Assembly (NCBI RefSeq): GCF_004011695.2
Contig: NC_082421.1
Location: 998,501 to 1,062,500 of the forward strand
Source of the DNA: Ascochyta rabiei
Taxonomy: Eukaryota > Ascomycota > Dothideomycetes > Pleosporales > Didymellaceae
Direction: 5' to 3'
Length of the DNA: 64,000 bases
Below are positions 22,785-34,789 of the stretch, piece by piece. The notes under the pieces were generated by a model, which worked only from the letters and a program-made list of their open reading frames with translations, did no database searches and was not told the origin of the DNA. Position 1 is the first letter of the stretch. Every line of letters starts with the position of its first letter. A program made the position numbers and the translations under genes.

Positions 22785-23536
22785 GCGTGACCGTCTGGCA
22801 AACAGGATCAACAAGACGTCGGCAACAGCTGCAGCTGCAGCTGCACTTGCACTTGCACTATTGCTGTCCTGAGATGCTGGCCTTGGTTTGATAGTGACCT
22901 CGATCGGCGTGACAGGCTGGACAAGCGCGTGGTCCTCTGGGCTACCGCTTGGAGACGAGGTGCGCGCTGCGTAATTGCAACGGGAGCATCCAGGATCTCT
23001 CGGCACGTTGCACGTCCTCCCAAGACCACGCAAGTCGGCACTCGGGACGCTGACGACGGCGGCCCTGATCGCTCTGCTCTGCCTCGCTCAGGCTACTGCG
23101 AGGCTGTTGTCCCCTTCCCACTGCCCGTAGCATCGCAGCACCGCAGCACCGCAGCATCGCAGGCTCCTCACGCCCTGACCGCCCACGTCCTTGTCCACAC
23201 GCCTGCTAGTCGTTCGGCAGCCCGCGGCCGCTGTTCTTTGCCCACACACCGCGCCCACGCCCGCCGCCAGTGTTGTTGCAGCATCGCCAGCACCGCCAGC
23301 ACCCTCAGCCCCAGCACCTCCAGCACCCTCAGCCCTCCACGCCCACATCCATACATCCACGCATCCACGCATTCACGCATCCACACCCGCACCCGCACCC
23401 ACGACCACGACCACGACCACGACCCCAGCCAGGCTCAGCCCCCGCCGCGGCATCCTCGCCAACGTCCCCAACGCTGGCTGCCCACGCCCCGTCGCCGTCG
23501 CCTCCGCCCTACGCCGGCGTGAAGGCCGCCTCGCTG

Positions 23537-26363
23537 ATGAGCGTGACGACCGTCCATGAGTCTCAGATGATGCCCCTGTACGCGGCCGAGCCCACCAGCG
23601 ACGCCCCCAACTTCTCCCACCCGCACCCACACACACCCAAGGGCCTGCCGCACCGCTCCCCGTCCGACAAGTCGCTCCCCCTGCGTGAGCGCGCCCCCAA
23701 TGGCACCGCGACCCAGTCCGGCAAGACGAGCGCCAGCACACCCAAGCTGCCTGCAAATATGCATTCTCCCGCACCCGCCCTGCCCAACGGCCGCCCCGCC
23801 AAGCCCGCGAGCATCGGCCGCCGCACATCGCACGACGACGCCCGCCGGAGCAGGACGGAGACGGACCGCGACAGCCTGCGCCCGTCCATGGACAGCCGCG
23901 CCAACTCGGGCGAGCTGCTGGCCCGCGACGACGGCTACTTTGCCTCGGTCCACGGCAGCGAGTCCAAGGACCTGCTGGGCACCACCCACGTCAAGCTGGG
24001 CCAGCTGAGCCCTCTCGACGCCACACGCGAGGCCCAGCGCGACCCGCCCCCCCACGTCTCCTCGCCGCTCGCCGACCCCAACCCCAGCGCCAGCCTGCGC
24101 GTCCCCGCCTCGACACACCGCGTCTCTGCCCCGCCGGCCTTCAACAACGACGGCGGCTCCACCACCGCCACGCCCTCGCCGTCACAGCACCCCTACCGCC
24201 TGCAGCAGCGCCACACCCTCGAGGTCCCCAAGCCGTCCACCTCGCGCCCCCGCGACTCACAGAACAGCACCGATGACGTAGTCACGGCGAGCGGGAGGTT
24301 CTCCCCAACCTCTGCTTCTCGCCGCAGAGGTTCCATGTCCCTTGTCCGCCGCACCACACGCTCCATCAACTCAGACGTGCACCTCGACGAGCTGCCTCAA
24401 GACGAAGAAGCCGCGCGCTGGGCCGAGCACATACGCCAGAAGCGAGCGAGCAAGCGCAAGCGGAGAGAAGACGAGGACGAGGACCGCGTCGTGGTCGGCA
24501 CAAAGGTCGACCAGAACCACGTCAACTGGGTCACCGCCTACAACATGCTCACTGGAATCCGATTTACCGTGTCGAGAACCAATGCCAAGGTGGACCGCGA
24601 ACTCACAGACGCCGACTTCGATGCCAAGCACAAGTTCTCGTTCGACATCACCGGCAACGAGCTCACTCCCTCGGCAAAATACGACTTCAAGTTCAAGGAC
24701 TACGCGCCCTGGGTCTTCCGCCACCTCCGCACCACCTTCAAGCTCGACCCCGCCGACTACCTTGTATCGCTAACGAGCAAGTACATACTGTCTGAGCTGG
24801 GCTCGCCCGGCAAGAGCGGCAGCTTCTTTTATTTCTCCCGCGACTACAAATACATCATCAAGACCATCCACCACGCCGAACACAAGTTCCTCAGGAAGAT
24901 TCTGAAGGACTACTACAACCACGTACAAGAAAACCCAAACACGCTTCTTTCCCAGTTTTACGGCCTTCACCGCGTTAAGATACCCTACGGACGCAAGATC
25001 CACTTCGTTGTCATGAACAACCTGTTTCCGCCGCATCGAGACATTCACCGCACTTTTGATCTGAAGGGGTCCACCATTGGACGCGATTTCCGAGAAGAGG
25101 ATTTGGAAAAGAACCCCCGCGCAACACTAAAGGACCTCAACTGGCTACGAAGGGATTTGCATTTGGAGCTGGGGCCGACGAAAAAGGACGCATTCATTGA
25201 GCAGATGCGAAAGGACGTCAAGCTGATGCAGAGGTTACACATCATGGACTACTCCATGCTTGTCGGTATCCACGACCTCGAGAAGGGCAACGAAGAAAAC
25301 CTCCGCGAAAAGACCTTGAAAGTCTTCCAGCCAGGCGGTGAGGCCGCCGAAGAACCCCAACCCAACCAACTGATGCGGACACCCTCCAAGTTGGAGACTG
25401 CACGTAAAGCGAGGGAGCTTCGACAGTCAGTCAAGACACAAAGGCCAGTGCCCATGGAACAAACCTCTGCCAGGATGCCGGATGAATTAGAGGATTCTAA
25501 GAAGCACTTCTTCTTCTACTCGGATGACGGCGGCTTCCAAGCTACACATGAGGACGACCGTCCTGGGGAAGAGATCTACTACCTTGGTATCATCGACTGC
25601 TTGACACACGTAAGTTCAGAGACTCAACTTGGTATTGCACTTGGACACAAACTAACATTCGCAGTACTCTCTGATCAAACGAATGGAACACTTCATCAAG
25701 GGTCTTGCCAACACGGAATCTCAAATCTCCGCCATTCCGCCCGAACGATACGGAGACCGGTTCGTCAAGTTCATCACCGGCGTAACCAAGACCAAAGAAG
25801 CAGCAGATCGAGAAAAGGCGGAAGCAGCCCTAAACCCCACAAGCGAAGCTGTCGCCGGCATCTCACGTAGCTCCACAGACCGTGTTATGGAAAAAGCCGA
25901 ACACCAGGCCGAAAAGACACAGCGCCACGGCGCCCCAGAACGTGACGTCCCCAATCTCCAAATGCGCGCGGTTCGTAGCCCATCAGCGGAGCGAGGCGAA
26001 ATCGGCACCACACTACCCGTCGTTGAGGAAGCAGGCGAGGCCTCCAGTCTCGGCGGCCGTAGCAACAGGAGTCACGACGCTCCGCTCCGCTCCCCACCCC
26101 CACCGCCAACGCAAGAAGCACATGCCACGCCCCTCCAAAGACCTTTGGCGCGAGACGTAGAACACGGCAGGCCACCGCCCACACCACCAAAAGACTCTGG
26201 CACCGCGAGCGAGGAGCGGCCGCCCACACCGCCCAAGGACGATCATTATGCGCACAACAGGCACTCTGGGCCGCCGACGCCGCCGAAGGAGATGAAGGGC
26301 AGGAGCTCGGTGGACAAGGAGTTGCCACGGACGCCGTTGGAGACAACCATCCGGGTCAACTAA
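23537..26363 (+). CDS. MSS4: phosphatidylinositol-4-phosphate 5-kinase
   Basis: Two exons: 23537-25609 and 25665-26363; 923 aa. It makes PI(4,5)P2 at the plasma membrane, controlling actin and endocytosis. Residues 1-320 are a low-complexity S/P-rich region with basic stretches. The PIP kinase domain spans about 327-735: HVNWVTAYNMLTGIRF, the glycine-rich GKSGSFFYFSRD, the ATP-binding lysine in YIIKTIHH, VVMNNLFPPH, FDLKGST and the catalytic IMDYSMLVGIHD. The activation segment YYLGIIDCLTH|YSLIKRMEH is split by the 55-nt intron (GTAAGT...GCAG). The C-terminal tail of nearly 190 residues carries three P-P-T-P-P-K motifs. The start is the first ATG in frame (MSVTTVHESQMM); the open frame extends upstream without ATG. 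Confidence 0.93.
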
Positions 26364-27676
26364 ACGGGTGCTTCTCTCGGTAGTGAGGCGCATGTCCCTA
26401 CGGCGAGGCAGCGAAGAGGATGAAGGTACCATGTTTTGGAACACAAGATCTCACGCACACGTTTGCATATCGAGCCCGAGCTGGATGGAAGTCCCTTTTT
26501 TTCCTTTGATCATTCTTGCAAGCGGATGCATGATACCACTCCCATACCACGAGCAGCCTCTGCACCCCCCTATCGCTCACTCTTTCCCCCCTTCCCACGA
26601 CCAACTTGGGCTTGGGCCTGGGGCTTGGGCTTTGGGGTGTGTGTGCAAGGACGCAGCTCCTGTTTTGAAAGATTCTTCCCTTTGTTGTATTTTTCCTGTA
26701 TCTCAGCCTTCCCCTTTACTGCAGCGCAGAGCAGCATCACTCTCCCAACGGACCTGACCCGGCACTGCGGAAGGAAAGAAAGAAAGAAAGAAAGAAAGAA
26801 AGTTGCTGTTCTGACATGGCCCTGTTTACACGCCTTCTCTCCTTTCCCCTTTTCCCTTTCCCTTCTCTTCTGTTTTCTTGCTTTTCCTTGTCCTTGTCCC
26901 GCGTTGTCGTTGCTGTTGCTGTTGAGTGTTCTTTGTTGAGTGTTCTTGAGCGGCATTGCTACGGAATGTCTAGATCCCACATCCCACATACTCCCCCTTC
27001 TGTTTTCTTCAGCACCGTCCCCTTTGCCCCCCCCCCCTCTAGACCCGGGGGAGGTGGGGAGTTGGAGTGCGGTGTGCAAATTTTTTATTTTTTTTTTCCC
27101 TTTTTCTCTCTCCCTATTTTCATCTCACCTCTGCTGTTAGAAATCACAGCGACGCTTCTTGTAGTATAATTTTATCTGGCCGACAGCTTTGAGCATGCAA
27201 TTGGGTTGGCTGAGCGGTGCATGGTCGGTCTCGGGCCGTGCGGACGGGGGATCTTCTTCGTTGGGGTTTGTGGCCTGGAAGGAGAATGGAGGTGGTGGTG
27301 GAGGGCACGTGTTGGCTACAATGCAAACAAACAAACGTCTTACATAGGCCTAGGGTAGATGGAATGTATAGAATGATACACTAAAGTCGTTGCCACCCTA
27401 CCCTGTCTTGGGAGTGTGGAGTCTTCTTGTTGAAAGGGAAATGGGACGGGCGAGATGGGCTTGGATGACACGTCTGTTCCGTTCGTTCGAACAGGAGTTT
27501 TGATCACTCCAGGACCGCAGTTCGTAGTAGGATCGTGTTCAGTCATTGCAGTAACCATACGGCCATTCTCATAGGCAGCAGGCAGATCAGGACTAAGAGT
27601 TCTAGCTCTATGTAGTGTACAATGCCGCTTACCACTCGTGCTTCCTTCCAATTCCCCCCAAATCTCAGCGAGACAT
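26364..27676. other. convergent 3' spacer with pyrimidine tracts
   Basis: Lies between the stops of MSS4 (+) and RPT3 (-). It holds a (GAAA)n microsatellite at 26771-26802, C/T-rich tracts at 26830-26900 and 27020-27120, and short homopolymer runs. No gene is apparent. Confidence 0.55.
26771..26802. repeat. (GAAA)n microsatellite
   Basis: Seven or so consecutive gaaa units, downstream of MSS4. Confidence 0.8.
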
Positions 27677-29044
27677 TTACTTGTAAAAGTCAAATTTGTC
27701 GGCCTCAGCCGTCCCCTTGACCTGGCTGGTGTATGCCTCCTCCAGGTCGGCCTGGATGATGTTGTATCTGTTCTTCCTGACAGCCCTCAGACCAGCCTCC
27801 TGCATGATTGCGGCAATGATAGCACCAGAGAGCGGGTCGTTGCGCACGATCAGGCTGTCCATGTCGACTTCGGGCGACAAGCTCATGTTGCTTGCAATGG
27901 TGGAGAAGATGAGACGGCGCTCACGACGGTCTCGCAGCGACGGGAACTCGATCTTTCGGTCCAGGCGACCTGGTCGGAGGAGCGCGGGGTCGAGCGTGTC
28001 GGCACGATTGGTGGCCATGATGACCTTGACGTTGGAAGTCTGGTCGAAACCGTCCATCTGGTTGAGCAGCTCGAGCAAGATACGCTGGACTTCTCGGTCG
28101 GCACCTGTCTGTGCGTCGAAACGCTTGGTAGCAATGGCATCGATTTCATCGATGAAGATGATGGATGGTGAGTTTTCGCGCGCCATTCGGAAAACGTCAC
28201 GAACCATGCGCGGTCCCTCACCAAGGTACTTCTGCACGAATTCAGACCCCACAACACGGATGAAGGACGCTGTTGTGCTGTTTGCAACAGCCTTGACCAG
28301 CATCGTCTTTCCTGTGCCCGGAGGTCCGTACAGCAGTACACCGCGCGGCGGGTCGATACCGATCTGCTTGTACAAGTCGAAGTGTGTGAGGGGCAGCTCG
28401 ACAGCTTCTCGGATCTCCTGCTTCTGCATGTCCAGACCGCCAACATCGGCATATGTCACGTCTGGCTTCTCATCCTGCCCAAGCATGGCGATGGAGGAGT
28501 CAGCCTCAGGAGGCAGGATGTCGACGAGGGCATTGGAGTGGCGGTGGAGGGCGACCGAAGACGAGGGCTTGAGGAGTTCGCGGTCGAGTGTGGAGAGAAT
28601 ACGGACGACGTAGTTTGAGCCGGTCGAAGACTGTACAATGCCGGTACTGGGTGTGTTAGCTTGGAACGTCGGTGGTGATACGTTGTTCAGCTTACTTCTG
28701 GTCGATCGCCTCCATGAACTGCCCGATCACGAGCGGCACACTCTGAATCCTCTTGATCTCCTCTTGTGCTCTCACCAGCTCACGCTTCAAGCTCCGCTGC
28801 TCATCCTTGATGTACTCTTCTTGGAGGTGGATGTATCTGCGACAGTTAGCCACCCGTAGCTGTGACCCAAGGCGGGGCTGGTTGCGTACTCTAGTTGTCT
28901 CTGTAGCTTCTTGAAGTTGGAGTAGTCGTCGTCGCCCTCTGTCGTGAAGCCCTCTAGCGCGTCGAAGTTGGGTATTGAAGACGGGAGCTGCTTCTTGTGC
29001 GGCGGGACGGTGTTGAGCGGGTTCTCGACGGCGGCGTCAGCCAT
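27677..29044 (-). CDS. RPT3: 26S proteasome regulatory ATPase RPT3 (subunit 6B)
   Basis: Three exons: 28890-29044, 28696-28836 and 27677-28646; 421 aa, the normal length. It is one of six AAA+ ATPases in the base of the 19S regulatory particle that unfold ubiquitinated substrates. The N-terminal coiled coil covers about residues 35-85 ([20 protein letters not shown]). Then come the OB-fold region and the AAA domain with [20 protein letters not shown], Walker A GPPGTGKT (206-213), Walker B IIFIDEID (261-268) and the arginine finger region [13 protein letters not shown]. It ends FDFYK, as Rpt3 does. The introns (53 and 49 nt) have GTACGC and GTAAGC donors and fall in the coiled-coil-encoding part. 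SWI1 is divergent, about 1.3 kb away. Confidence 0.97.
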
Positions 29045-30362
29045 GTTGGGCGCTGATTATGTCGGAGTGGTGGTAGTAGGGACGGTGACAAGGTTTGGGG
29101 GCAGGTGGGCCGGGCTGGGTATGGGTACGGGTGAAGGGCTGTGGCAGGGGTCGTGGGCGTGTTTGCCTGTCGCCGTGCCGATGAAGCTCATGGACGGCGT
29201 CGTCGGCGCGTTCGAGTTGCCAAGACCGATACATCACTGCATCACGCACGTCACGTGAGTGGATAGATATTCCGAAAATCGACGGTCACGTCGAGTCGCC
29301 AAGAACAGCGACGCACTGTTTGGAGAAACGATGGGCTGTGTTGTTGTTCCATCGCTCTATGCAGGCACTGTTCAGCCTGGGCGTGAATGGTATGTGAACA
29401 TGCAGTGGTGGATCAATCAAGTCTAGAAGAGCACAACGACTGGGCCAGATGTTGAACTCAACAACGAGCGTGCTCTGGCTGAGGACAGTAGAGGTAGCCA
29501 TTGTTCGGCTTGGGCTTCGGTGTTTGACTCCAAGTAAGCGAGAGTCACACCAGCTTGCAAAGCCCGACGAGGGAGAGAGCATGGCGTGGTTGGACTGGGC
29601 GAACCTAAGCGGTCTTCGAAGAACAAGGCCGCAGCCGACCATCAGCGCGCCTCTCACCACGCACCTGGGTGATGTAATAAGTGGGGAGAGAGAGACATGC
29701 GCTCCCGTGTCACAACGGTCGAAAGACCGGCCCCGGGGGGGTTCGATTCAGTTAGCTCAGGCTTGTGAGTGCCGGCAATGCAGCCACTCCACTGGTTGCG
29801 ATGCGACAAACGCGTGTTCTGGAATCTCGCGACCGACGGTGCATGCTCTGGTAGCGTTTCGAGCAGATTGCCAGCATTTACCGCTCGTTGTTGCTTTTGC
29901 TGTGCTGGAGCCCTTCCGCGCTCCTACGAGGTGGCTGGACCACTTGCATCTCGTGACTCCAGTCCGCTTACTTAAGCAGGCTGTTAGACGCTCCTCAACC
30001 TCAGCAGAGCGCGTCGAAGGAGCGTGCGGTACTGAACTTACCGAACCCCATCACATTCCCCGCACTGCCCGATGAGGAGATCCTGATGAAGAGATCCTTC
30101 TAGCGCCTGTCATTTGTCGTGCGGTGTATGTTACTTCTGGTCCCTTCACCTTGTGCTCCTGCCCTCCCTGCGCTGCGAGTGGCCCTAGTGCTGCATCCAT
30201 TAGTCGCGTCTACTCTCACATCAACATGCCTGCTGACGTCTTGCGGTACAGGTGGATTGAATGCACCCTCGTGCGCCCAGCACAGCCTCCTTCGACTGTT
30301 ACCCACCGCGACGTTTCTTGTTTTCGCTCGCCGCAAGCGTCCATCCACCGTAGCCGCGCACC
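29045..30362. other. divergent promoter spacer of RPT3 and SWI1
   Basis: This 1.3-kb stretch separates the start codons of RPT3 (-) and SWI1 (+) and should hold both promoters. A ggttcgattc at about 29746 resembles a tRNA B box but no cloverleaf forms around it. No gene was recognised. Confidence 0.5.
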
Positions 30363-33300
30363 ATGGACTTCTCCCCTCAGCAGAACGGCATGTACGACCC
30401 GTCGAGCTTCATCGACCCGAGCGCGACGATCGCAAACCCCCAGATGAACGGCGCGCGCGGATTTCCAATGAATTCCCTGCCACAGAAACGCGATTCGAAT
30501 TCTAATGTGCTGTCGCGTTCTCAGACACCGTCGCAACAACCCCAATTCGGCTTTCAGCAGCAGCAAGGCTTCACGCATACCCCGTCGCCGACCATGCAGA
30601 ACCAGAACTTCGTGCCTGGGCAGATGGGGCAGCAGCGCATGCAGACATCGTCGCCCGCGCAAAACCCCCACGCGCCGCAAATGTCTCCCATGGGCTTCCA
30701 GGGCAATGCGATGAACCAGGGCTTCAATCCGAACGCTGGCGGCCAGTTTCCTGTACAATCAGTGCAGTTGTCCCAGAACCTTCAAGAGCGACAGCTGCAG
30801 GCGCAGAGGCAATATGCCATGCGGCTACAGCAACAAGCACAACAGCAGCAACACCAGCAGCAACAACACCAGCAACAACAGCAACACCAGCACCAGCAGC
30901 ACCAGCAGCAGCAAATGGGTGGTGCCATGGGGAACCTGGCGGCGGCCAACATGGCTGCGCAACAGCGGCATCAGTCGGGACAAATGCCTCGCGCGATGCA
31001 ACATCCTGGCATGCAGCCAAACCCGATGCAAGCGCAACAAGCACAACAGGCGCAGCAAGCGCAGGCCGCACAACAGAATCCTCAGGTTGTGCTGCAGCAT
31101 TTCACAAAGAATGTAGGTGCGCTTATGACTCAGCACCAACGACCTTTCAATCCTTCCCCTCAGGTCGCTGGCCGCGTGATCAATCTTCAGAACCTCTATA
31201 GGATAGTGATGCAGTTCAAGGGTTACCGATACGTAACGCAGTCGCAAGGCTGGCCGCGGGTTGCGCAGATGATGCAGATACCCCCACAGCAGTTTCCAAC
31301 GGCCCCAGAAGAGCTTCGTATTGCGTACGAGCAGAACCTGGGTCTCTACGAACAGGCTTATATTCAAAGGCAAAACCAGCTGAAGGGCGTAATGCCTGGG
31401 CAGGGCCAGATGGGGGGTGCAATGGGTCCACAAATGTCTCCGACAAGACCAGCGATGCCAGGCGCACCACCAAATGCAGCACAACAAGAGTATCTTCAAC
31501 AATTACAGAGGACAAAGGAGGCTATGCAGCAACAGCAACAACAAAGACAATCGATGCCACCGACCCCACAGCAGCCCCAATTTAGTGCTACACCTGCACC
31601 GCAACAGTCGACACCCATACAGAACAATGCCTCTCTTCCCGATCTCAACGGCCGGAGCACCCCTCAAACGGATGGAAATGCGCGGAAAAGCATGAGCCGG
31701 CAGCTCGAAGAGACCCCTGTCCAAGGTCAGGAGCCTACTAATGCACTAGCAACCCCAGACAAGCCTGAACCAGTTGCTACCCCGGCACCGGCGGCGATAG
31801 AGGTTGTTGAAAAGCGACAACCAGTGATTGAGCAGGACGACGGCACGCGCGTCTATCAGCCAGCGTACCGGACGCAGGATACTTGGGGCGGCTTAGACTT
31901 TGACTCCGACAACTTCAAGAACATGATCGAGATGATTGTCAACTACAAACCGAACGTTCCACTGTTACATGAAGCAGGCGTCATAGATATACGAGCTCTG
32001 ACTATGAGTCTTCGGTCTGGACTGCATGCAGAAACAAGACTTGCGCTGGACACTCTATCGAAAATCACATACGACAACAATGTTCAGTTGGATCTTGGGC
32101 AATGCGAAGATCTGGTAGACGTTTTGGTCGAATTTGCAGAGGAACAGCTGGAAGTTCTCGGAAACGACAATCCCGAGGTCACTGACATCCTGGATCTTAC
32201 GCCATACGAGGACGTGATGCACAACTGCCGGACGGAAGCCGCAACTCTACAGGAACTTCCAGAAGTAGGGACAAAAGAGCACACTCTGGATCGAACGGCC
32301 GACCGGCTACTGGCCATCACAACCACATTCCGCAATCTTTCCTTCCTCGAGGTCAACCACCTGTCATTGGTGAGCCCTACAGTACTGAAGTTCCTATCCA
32401 ACTTCATACGGCTAGTTGGCACCCGCGTACTACTCTTGCGATCGCATATCAACACCTTTGACTTCATGAAGGATCTCGTCACCCTCTTCTCCAACACAAG
32501 TGCAAAGATCACCTTGCCTTCGCGCGAGGATGCTTACGCTGTGCTACACTTCCTCTGCGCCTTCGCTCCAGTGCCCCGCCCTGGCAGCCCGGTCAAATTT
32601 ACTCCTTTTAATCCGCATATACACCGCTACCTTCCTTCTGCAGTCGATAGCCTGGCCAAACTCCTCGCTCGCGACGACCCCAACAGGACATACTATAAGC
32701 AGATCTTCGTCAACGAAGCAACTGCAAGCCCACCTTACGACCTCCTGACGCGAGCATTCGCCTTGGCGATATCCGTTGTACCTGACCGCAGCTACGTTGA
32801 GAACAAGATGTATCAAATGAAAGAAGCGCGTCCCAAGGAGGTCCGCATGTTCGAGGCGCGCATCGCAGAGTCACGTAAAGCATATTTGATGCAGGGCATG
32901 CTCGCAGCCGACATTCTCGCCAGCTTAGCACCTGGACCTGAGAGCGGTGTCTGCCGCTCTTGGCTCGAAGCTGAGGATGGCTGGGCAAACAGCCTGCTCA
33001 AGTTCGCCATGTCTCTCTCCGCCACTGATGCCGCGATCCAACCTACGCCTCCACCGCCAGCCCACCGGGGCCAACGGCCGATGGAGCCCGACCGTGAAGG
33101 CTTTCAGCTTATTGTGCACCGTGCACTGTCCACATTGAAGCGTCTGGGGGACAAGTCGAAGGGCAGCGATGCACCAGTCAAGAGTGCACAAATGAACGGT
33201 ACTCCAAGCCACGACGAAGAAGAGGACGACGACGAGGACGACGACATGGAAGTGTTCAATTTCAATGGCACAACCTGGAAAGTCAAAGCGGACTTCCTTC

Positions 33301-33395
33301 CACGCCGAGAGACGATGCTTGGTGCATTACTCACATCCAACTTGGACGTCAGGAGTTTGAATCAATTTTGCAAGATCGGGTATCTGGACGAGTGA
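30363..33395 (+). CDS. SWI1: SWI/SNF chromatin remodelling subunit SWI1 (ARID protein)
   Basis: A single exon of 1010 aa with a good start context (caccATGG). The N-terminal 230 residues are Q/N/P-rich, with a Q/H-rich run encoded around 30829-30915. The ARID/BRIGHT DNA-binding domain follows at about 240-335: VAGRVINLQNLYRIVMQFKG, YRYVTQSQGWPRVAQMM and FPTAPEELRIAYEQNLGLYE. A second Q/P-rich linker leads to the conserved C-terminal half (from about 510, DTWGGLDFDSDNFKNMIEMI), an armadillo-like region typical of Swi1. An acidic run DDDEDDD precedes the C-terminus. As part of SWI/SNF it helps recruit the remodeller to promoters. The Q-rich regions are like those that give yeast Swi1 its prion behaviour; whether that holds here is not shown. 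Confidence 0.93.
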   Translation: MDFSPQQNGMYDPSSFIDPSATIANPQMNGARGFPMNSLPQKRDSNSNVLSRSQTPSQQPQFGFQQQQGFTHTPSPTMQNQNFVPGQMGQQRMQTSSPAQNPHAPQMSPMGFQGNAMNQGFNPNAGGQFPVQSVQLSQNLQERQLQAQRQYAMRLQQQAQQQQHQQQQHQQQQQHQHQQHQQQQMGGAMGNLAAANMAAQQRHQSGQMPRAMQHPGMQPNPMQAQQAQQAQQAQAAQQNPQVVLQHFTKNVGALMTQHQRPFNPSPQVAGRVINLQNLYRIVMQFKGYRYVTQSQGWPRVAQMMQIPPQQFPTAPEELRIAYEQNLGLYEQAYIQRQNQLKGVMPGQGQMGGAMGPQMSPTRPAMPGAPPNAAQQEYLQQLQRTKEAMQQQQQQRQSMPPTPQQPQFSATPAPQQSTPIQNNASLPDLNGRSTPQTDGNARKSMSRQLEETPVQGQEPTNALATPDKPEPVATPAPAAIEVVEKRQPVIEQDDGTRVYQPAYRTQDTWGGLDFDSDNFKNMIEMIVNYKPNVPLLHEAGVIDIRALTMSLRSGLHAETRLALDTLSKITYDNNVQLDLGQCEDLVDVLVEFAEEQLEVLGNDNPEVTDILDLTPYEDVMHNCRTEAATLQELPEVGTKEHTLDRTADRLLAITTTFRNLSFLEVNHLSLVSPTVLKFLSNFIRLVGTRVLLLRSHINTFDFMKDLVTLFSNTSAKITLPSREDAYAVLHFLCAFAPVPRPGSPVKFTPFNPHIHRYLPSAVDSLAKLLARDDPNRTYYKQIFVNEATASPPYDLLTRAFALAISVVPDRSYVENKMYQMKEARPKEVRMFEARIAESRKAYLMQGMLAADILASLAPGPESGVCRSWLEAEDGWANSLLKFAMSLSATDAAIQPTPPPPAHRGQRPMEPDREGFQLIVHRALSTLKRLGDKSKGSDAPVKSAQMNGTPSHDEEEDDDEDDDMEVFNFNGTTWKVKADFLPRRETMLGALLTSNLDVRSLNQFCKIGYLDE

Positions 33396-34789
33396 ATGGT
33401 GTTCTAGAAGTGAGGTGTCACGGCGAAATCAAGGGCGTTGTGTACTGTGTATAGCGTAGGAGCTTGCATTGGCGGGATTTTTGGCACTACTGCATTGCGA
33501 ACGAACAAGCTTTGGCTTGGTCTCTCCAGACATTGAAACTACATTGGCACGAGTGCCTTTTTCTTCTTGAAATGTAATCGTCCATTCAGCAGAAGCAGTA
33601 TTGCTTTTGGCGGGCATCTGCACGTCACCTTGAAGCTTTCGCCGGTAGGCTCATGGACACCTTCCATGGCCTTCCATCATTGCAACATGCTCGGGGTTGA
33701 AAACATTCCCAAGACCAGGAATAGCACTGGAGTTATGAACTAACTACAAGTACGATGCTAATGCTTCGCAGATACTACGTGGTAGAGTAGCCTTGCAACT
33801 GTACACTAAGGGAGGCTGAATGCGTCGGTCCTGCCGATGTGTCACGGCACTAGTTGGCGGCGAGTGCGGCTCTGCCCGACGTGTTGTTATTTTCAGCTGG
33901 TCTAAGAAGCTATGGGATTTGTGAATGTTCGTTGGCCCTACAGTGATCGTGCCACAGGAGATATCTGCACGGTTGATGCGCACGCCCTTACAGTGGCGTT
34001 TGAGGGATATTGCGCCCCTGACAATCGTCATAGGACTGCAATTTCTGAAGACTCTTGCTACGACGAGGTTGATATCCTATTGGAAGTCAATTTCTCACAA
34101 GTCACCATAATCGAGCACAACAATGTCGTGACATCGTGTGAGTGCCTCTCAGAGCAAAGCAACTGAGTGGCATTCACCGCTTGCAATACGAGATATGGTG
34201 GTATGTGCTGTACATCCCAATGGAAATTCTGAGCAGATGATGCGCAGGTATATTTGATGTTCTATTCTTGTCGCCGGACCCCTCTCCTGCAGCCAATCTC
34301 AACACTCGGAACTTTAGCGATGACTCAAAATGGCAGCCAGCTAGCCAGCCCCGGGTGGACTGCCAATGCATCAATTGCACAGGCCACTCCGTAGCTCGCT
34401 CGCTGTGGCAACTCAACGTGACTTCATGCGAGCAAGGATAGCCGAAGAAGACCCGTACCTGGAAAGAGGGATCTACCTTGCGCCGGCTGTCACAAAATAT
34501 GGAGAATATGAGCGGACGGACCATCTTCTCTCTCGTGTTCGTGCGGGATGACTTCATGGCCCAGCAACACCAGCCTCAGTGGCTCGGTGGCATCCGCTCG
34601 GGAGCGGCGGCATCACGGTAACCAGATGGGCTTACCAGCGCAGAGGACAATGCCCATATAAGAAGCTGGCCTCATCCTGCAGTGGAATTATTCTCACTAC
34701 ACCATCAACACACCATTCCACTTCCTCAACCCTCAACCCTACATCCACACTACTCAACGACTAAACCTACCATCTTCAACAACATCAGT
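33396..34789. other. spacer upstream of the PhiA-like gene
   Basis: Holds the SWI1 3' UTR and the promoter of the PhiA-like gene. Open frames here (such as 33912-34166) show no family motifs. No RNA gene was recognised. Confidence 0.5.
34655..34662 (+). promoter_or_regulatory. possible TATA element of the PhiA-like gene
   Basis: A catataag octamer lies 128-135 bp before the start codon, followed by a C/A/T-rich, ATG-free leader. Strongly expressed fungal genes often have this arrangement. This is position-based inference. Confidence 0.35.

Larger units (their letters stand above)
21337..23536. other. 2.2-kb spacer with minisatellite and MSS4 5' region
   Basis: Contains the 13-bp minisatellite (21897-22120), a (GGAT)n tract (22757-22784) and a C-rich, repeat-filled region in front of MSS4. 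The frame of MSS4 is open upstream to 23270, but without an ATG and with repetitive His/Pro/Arg translation, so I treat it as 5' UTR. An upstream MSS4 exon cannot be excluded. Confidence 0.5.

Noticed and set aside
23270..23536. N-terminal extension of MSS4
   Set aside because: The frame is open but has no ATG, and its translation is a His/Pro/Arg repeat from local simple repeats, so I treat it as 5' UTR.
27696..28613. 305-codon plus-strand frame opposite RPT3
   Set aside because: Antisense shadow of the RPT3 AAA domain, with no recognisable product.
29690..29770. tRNA-like ggttcgattc near 29746
   Set aside because: No acceptor, D or anticodon stems can be paired around it.
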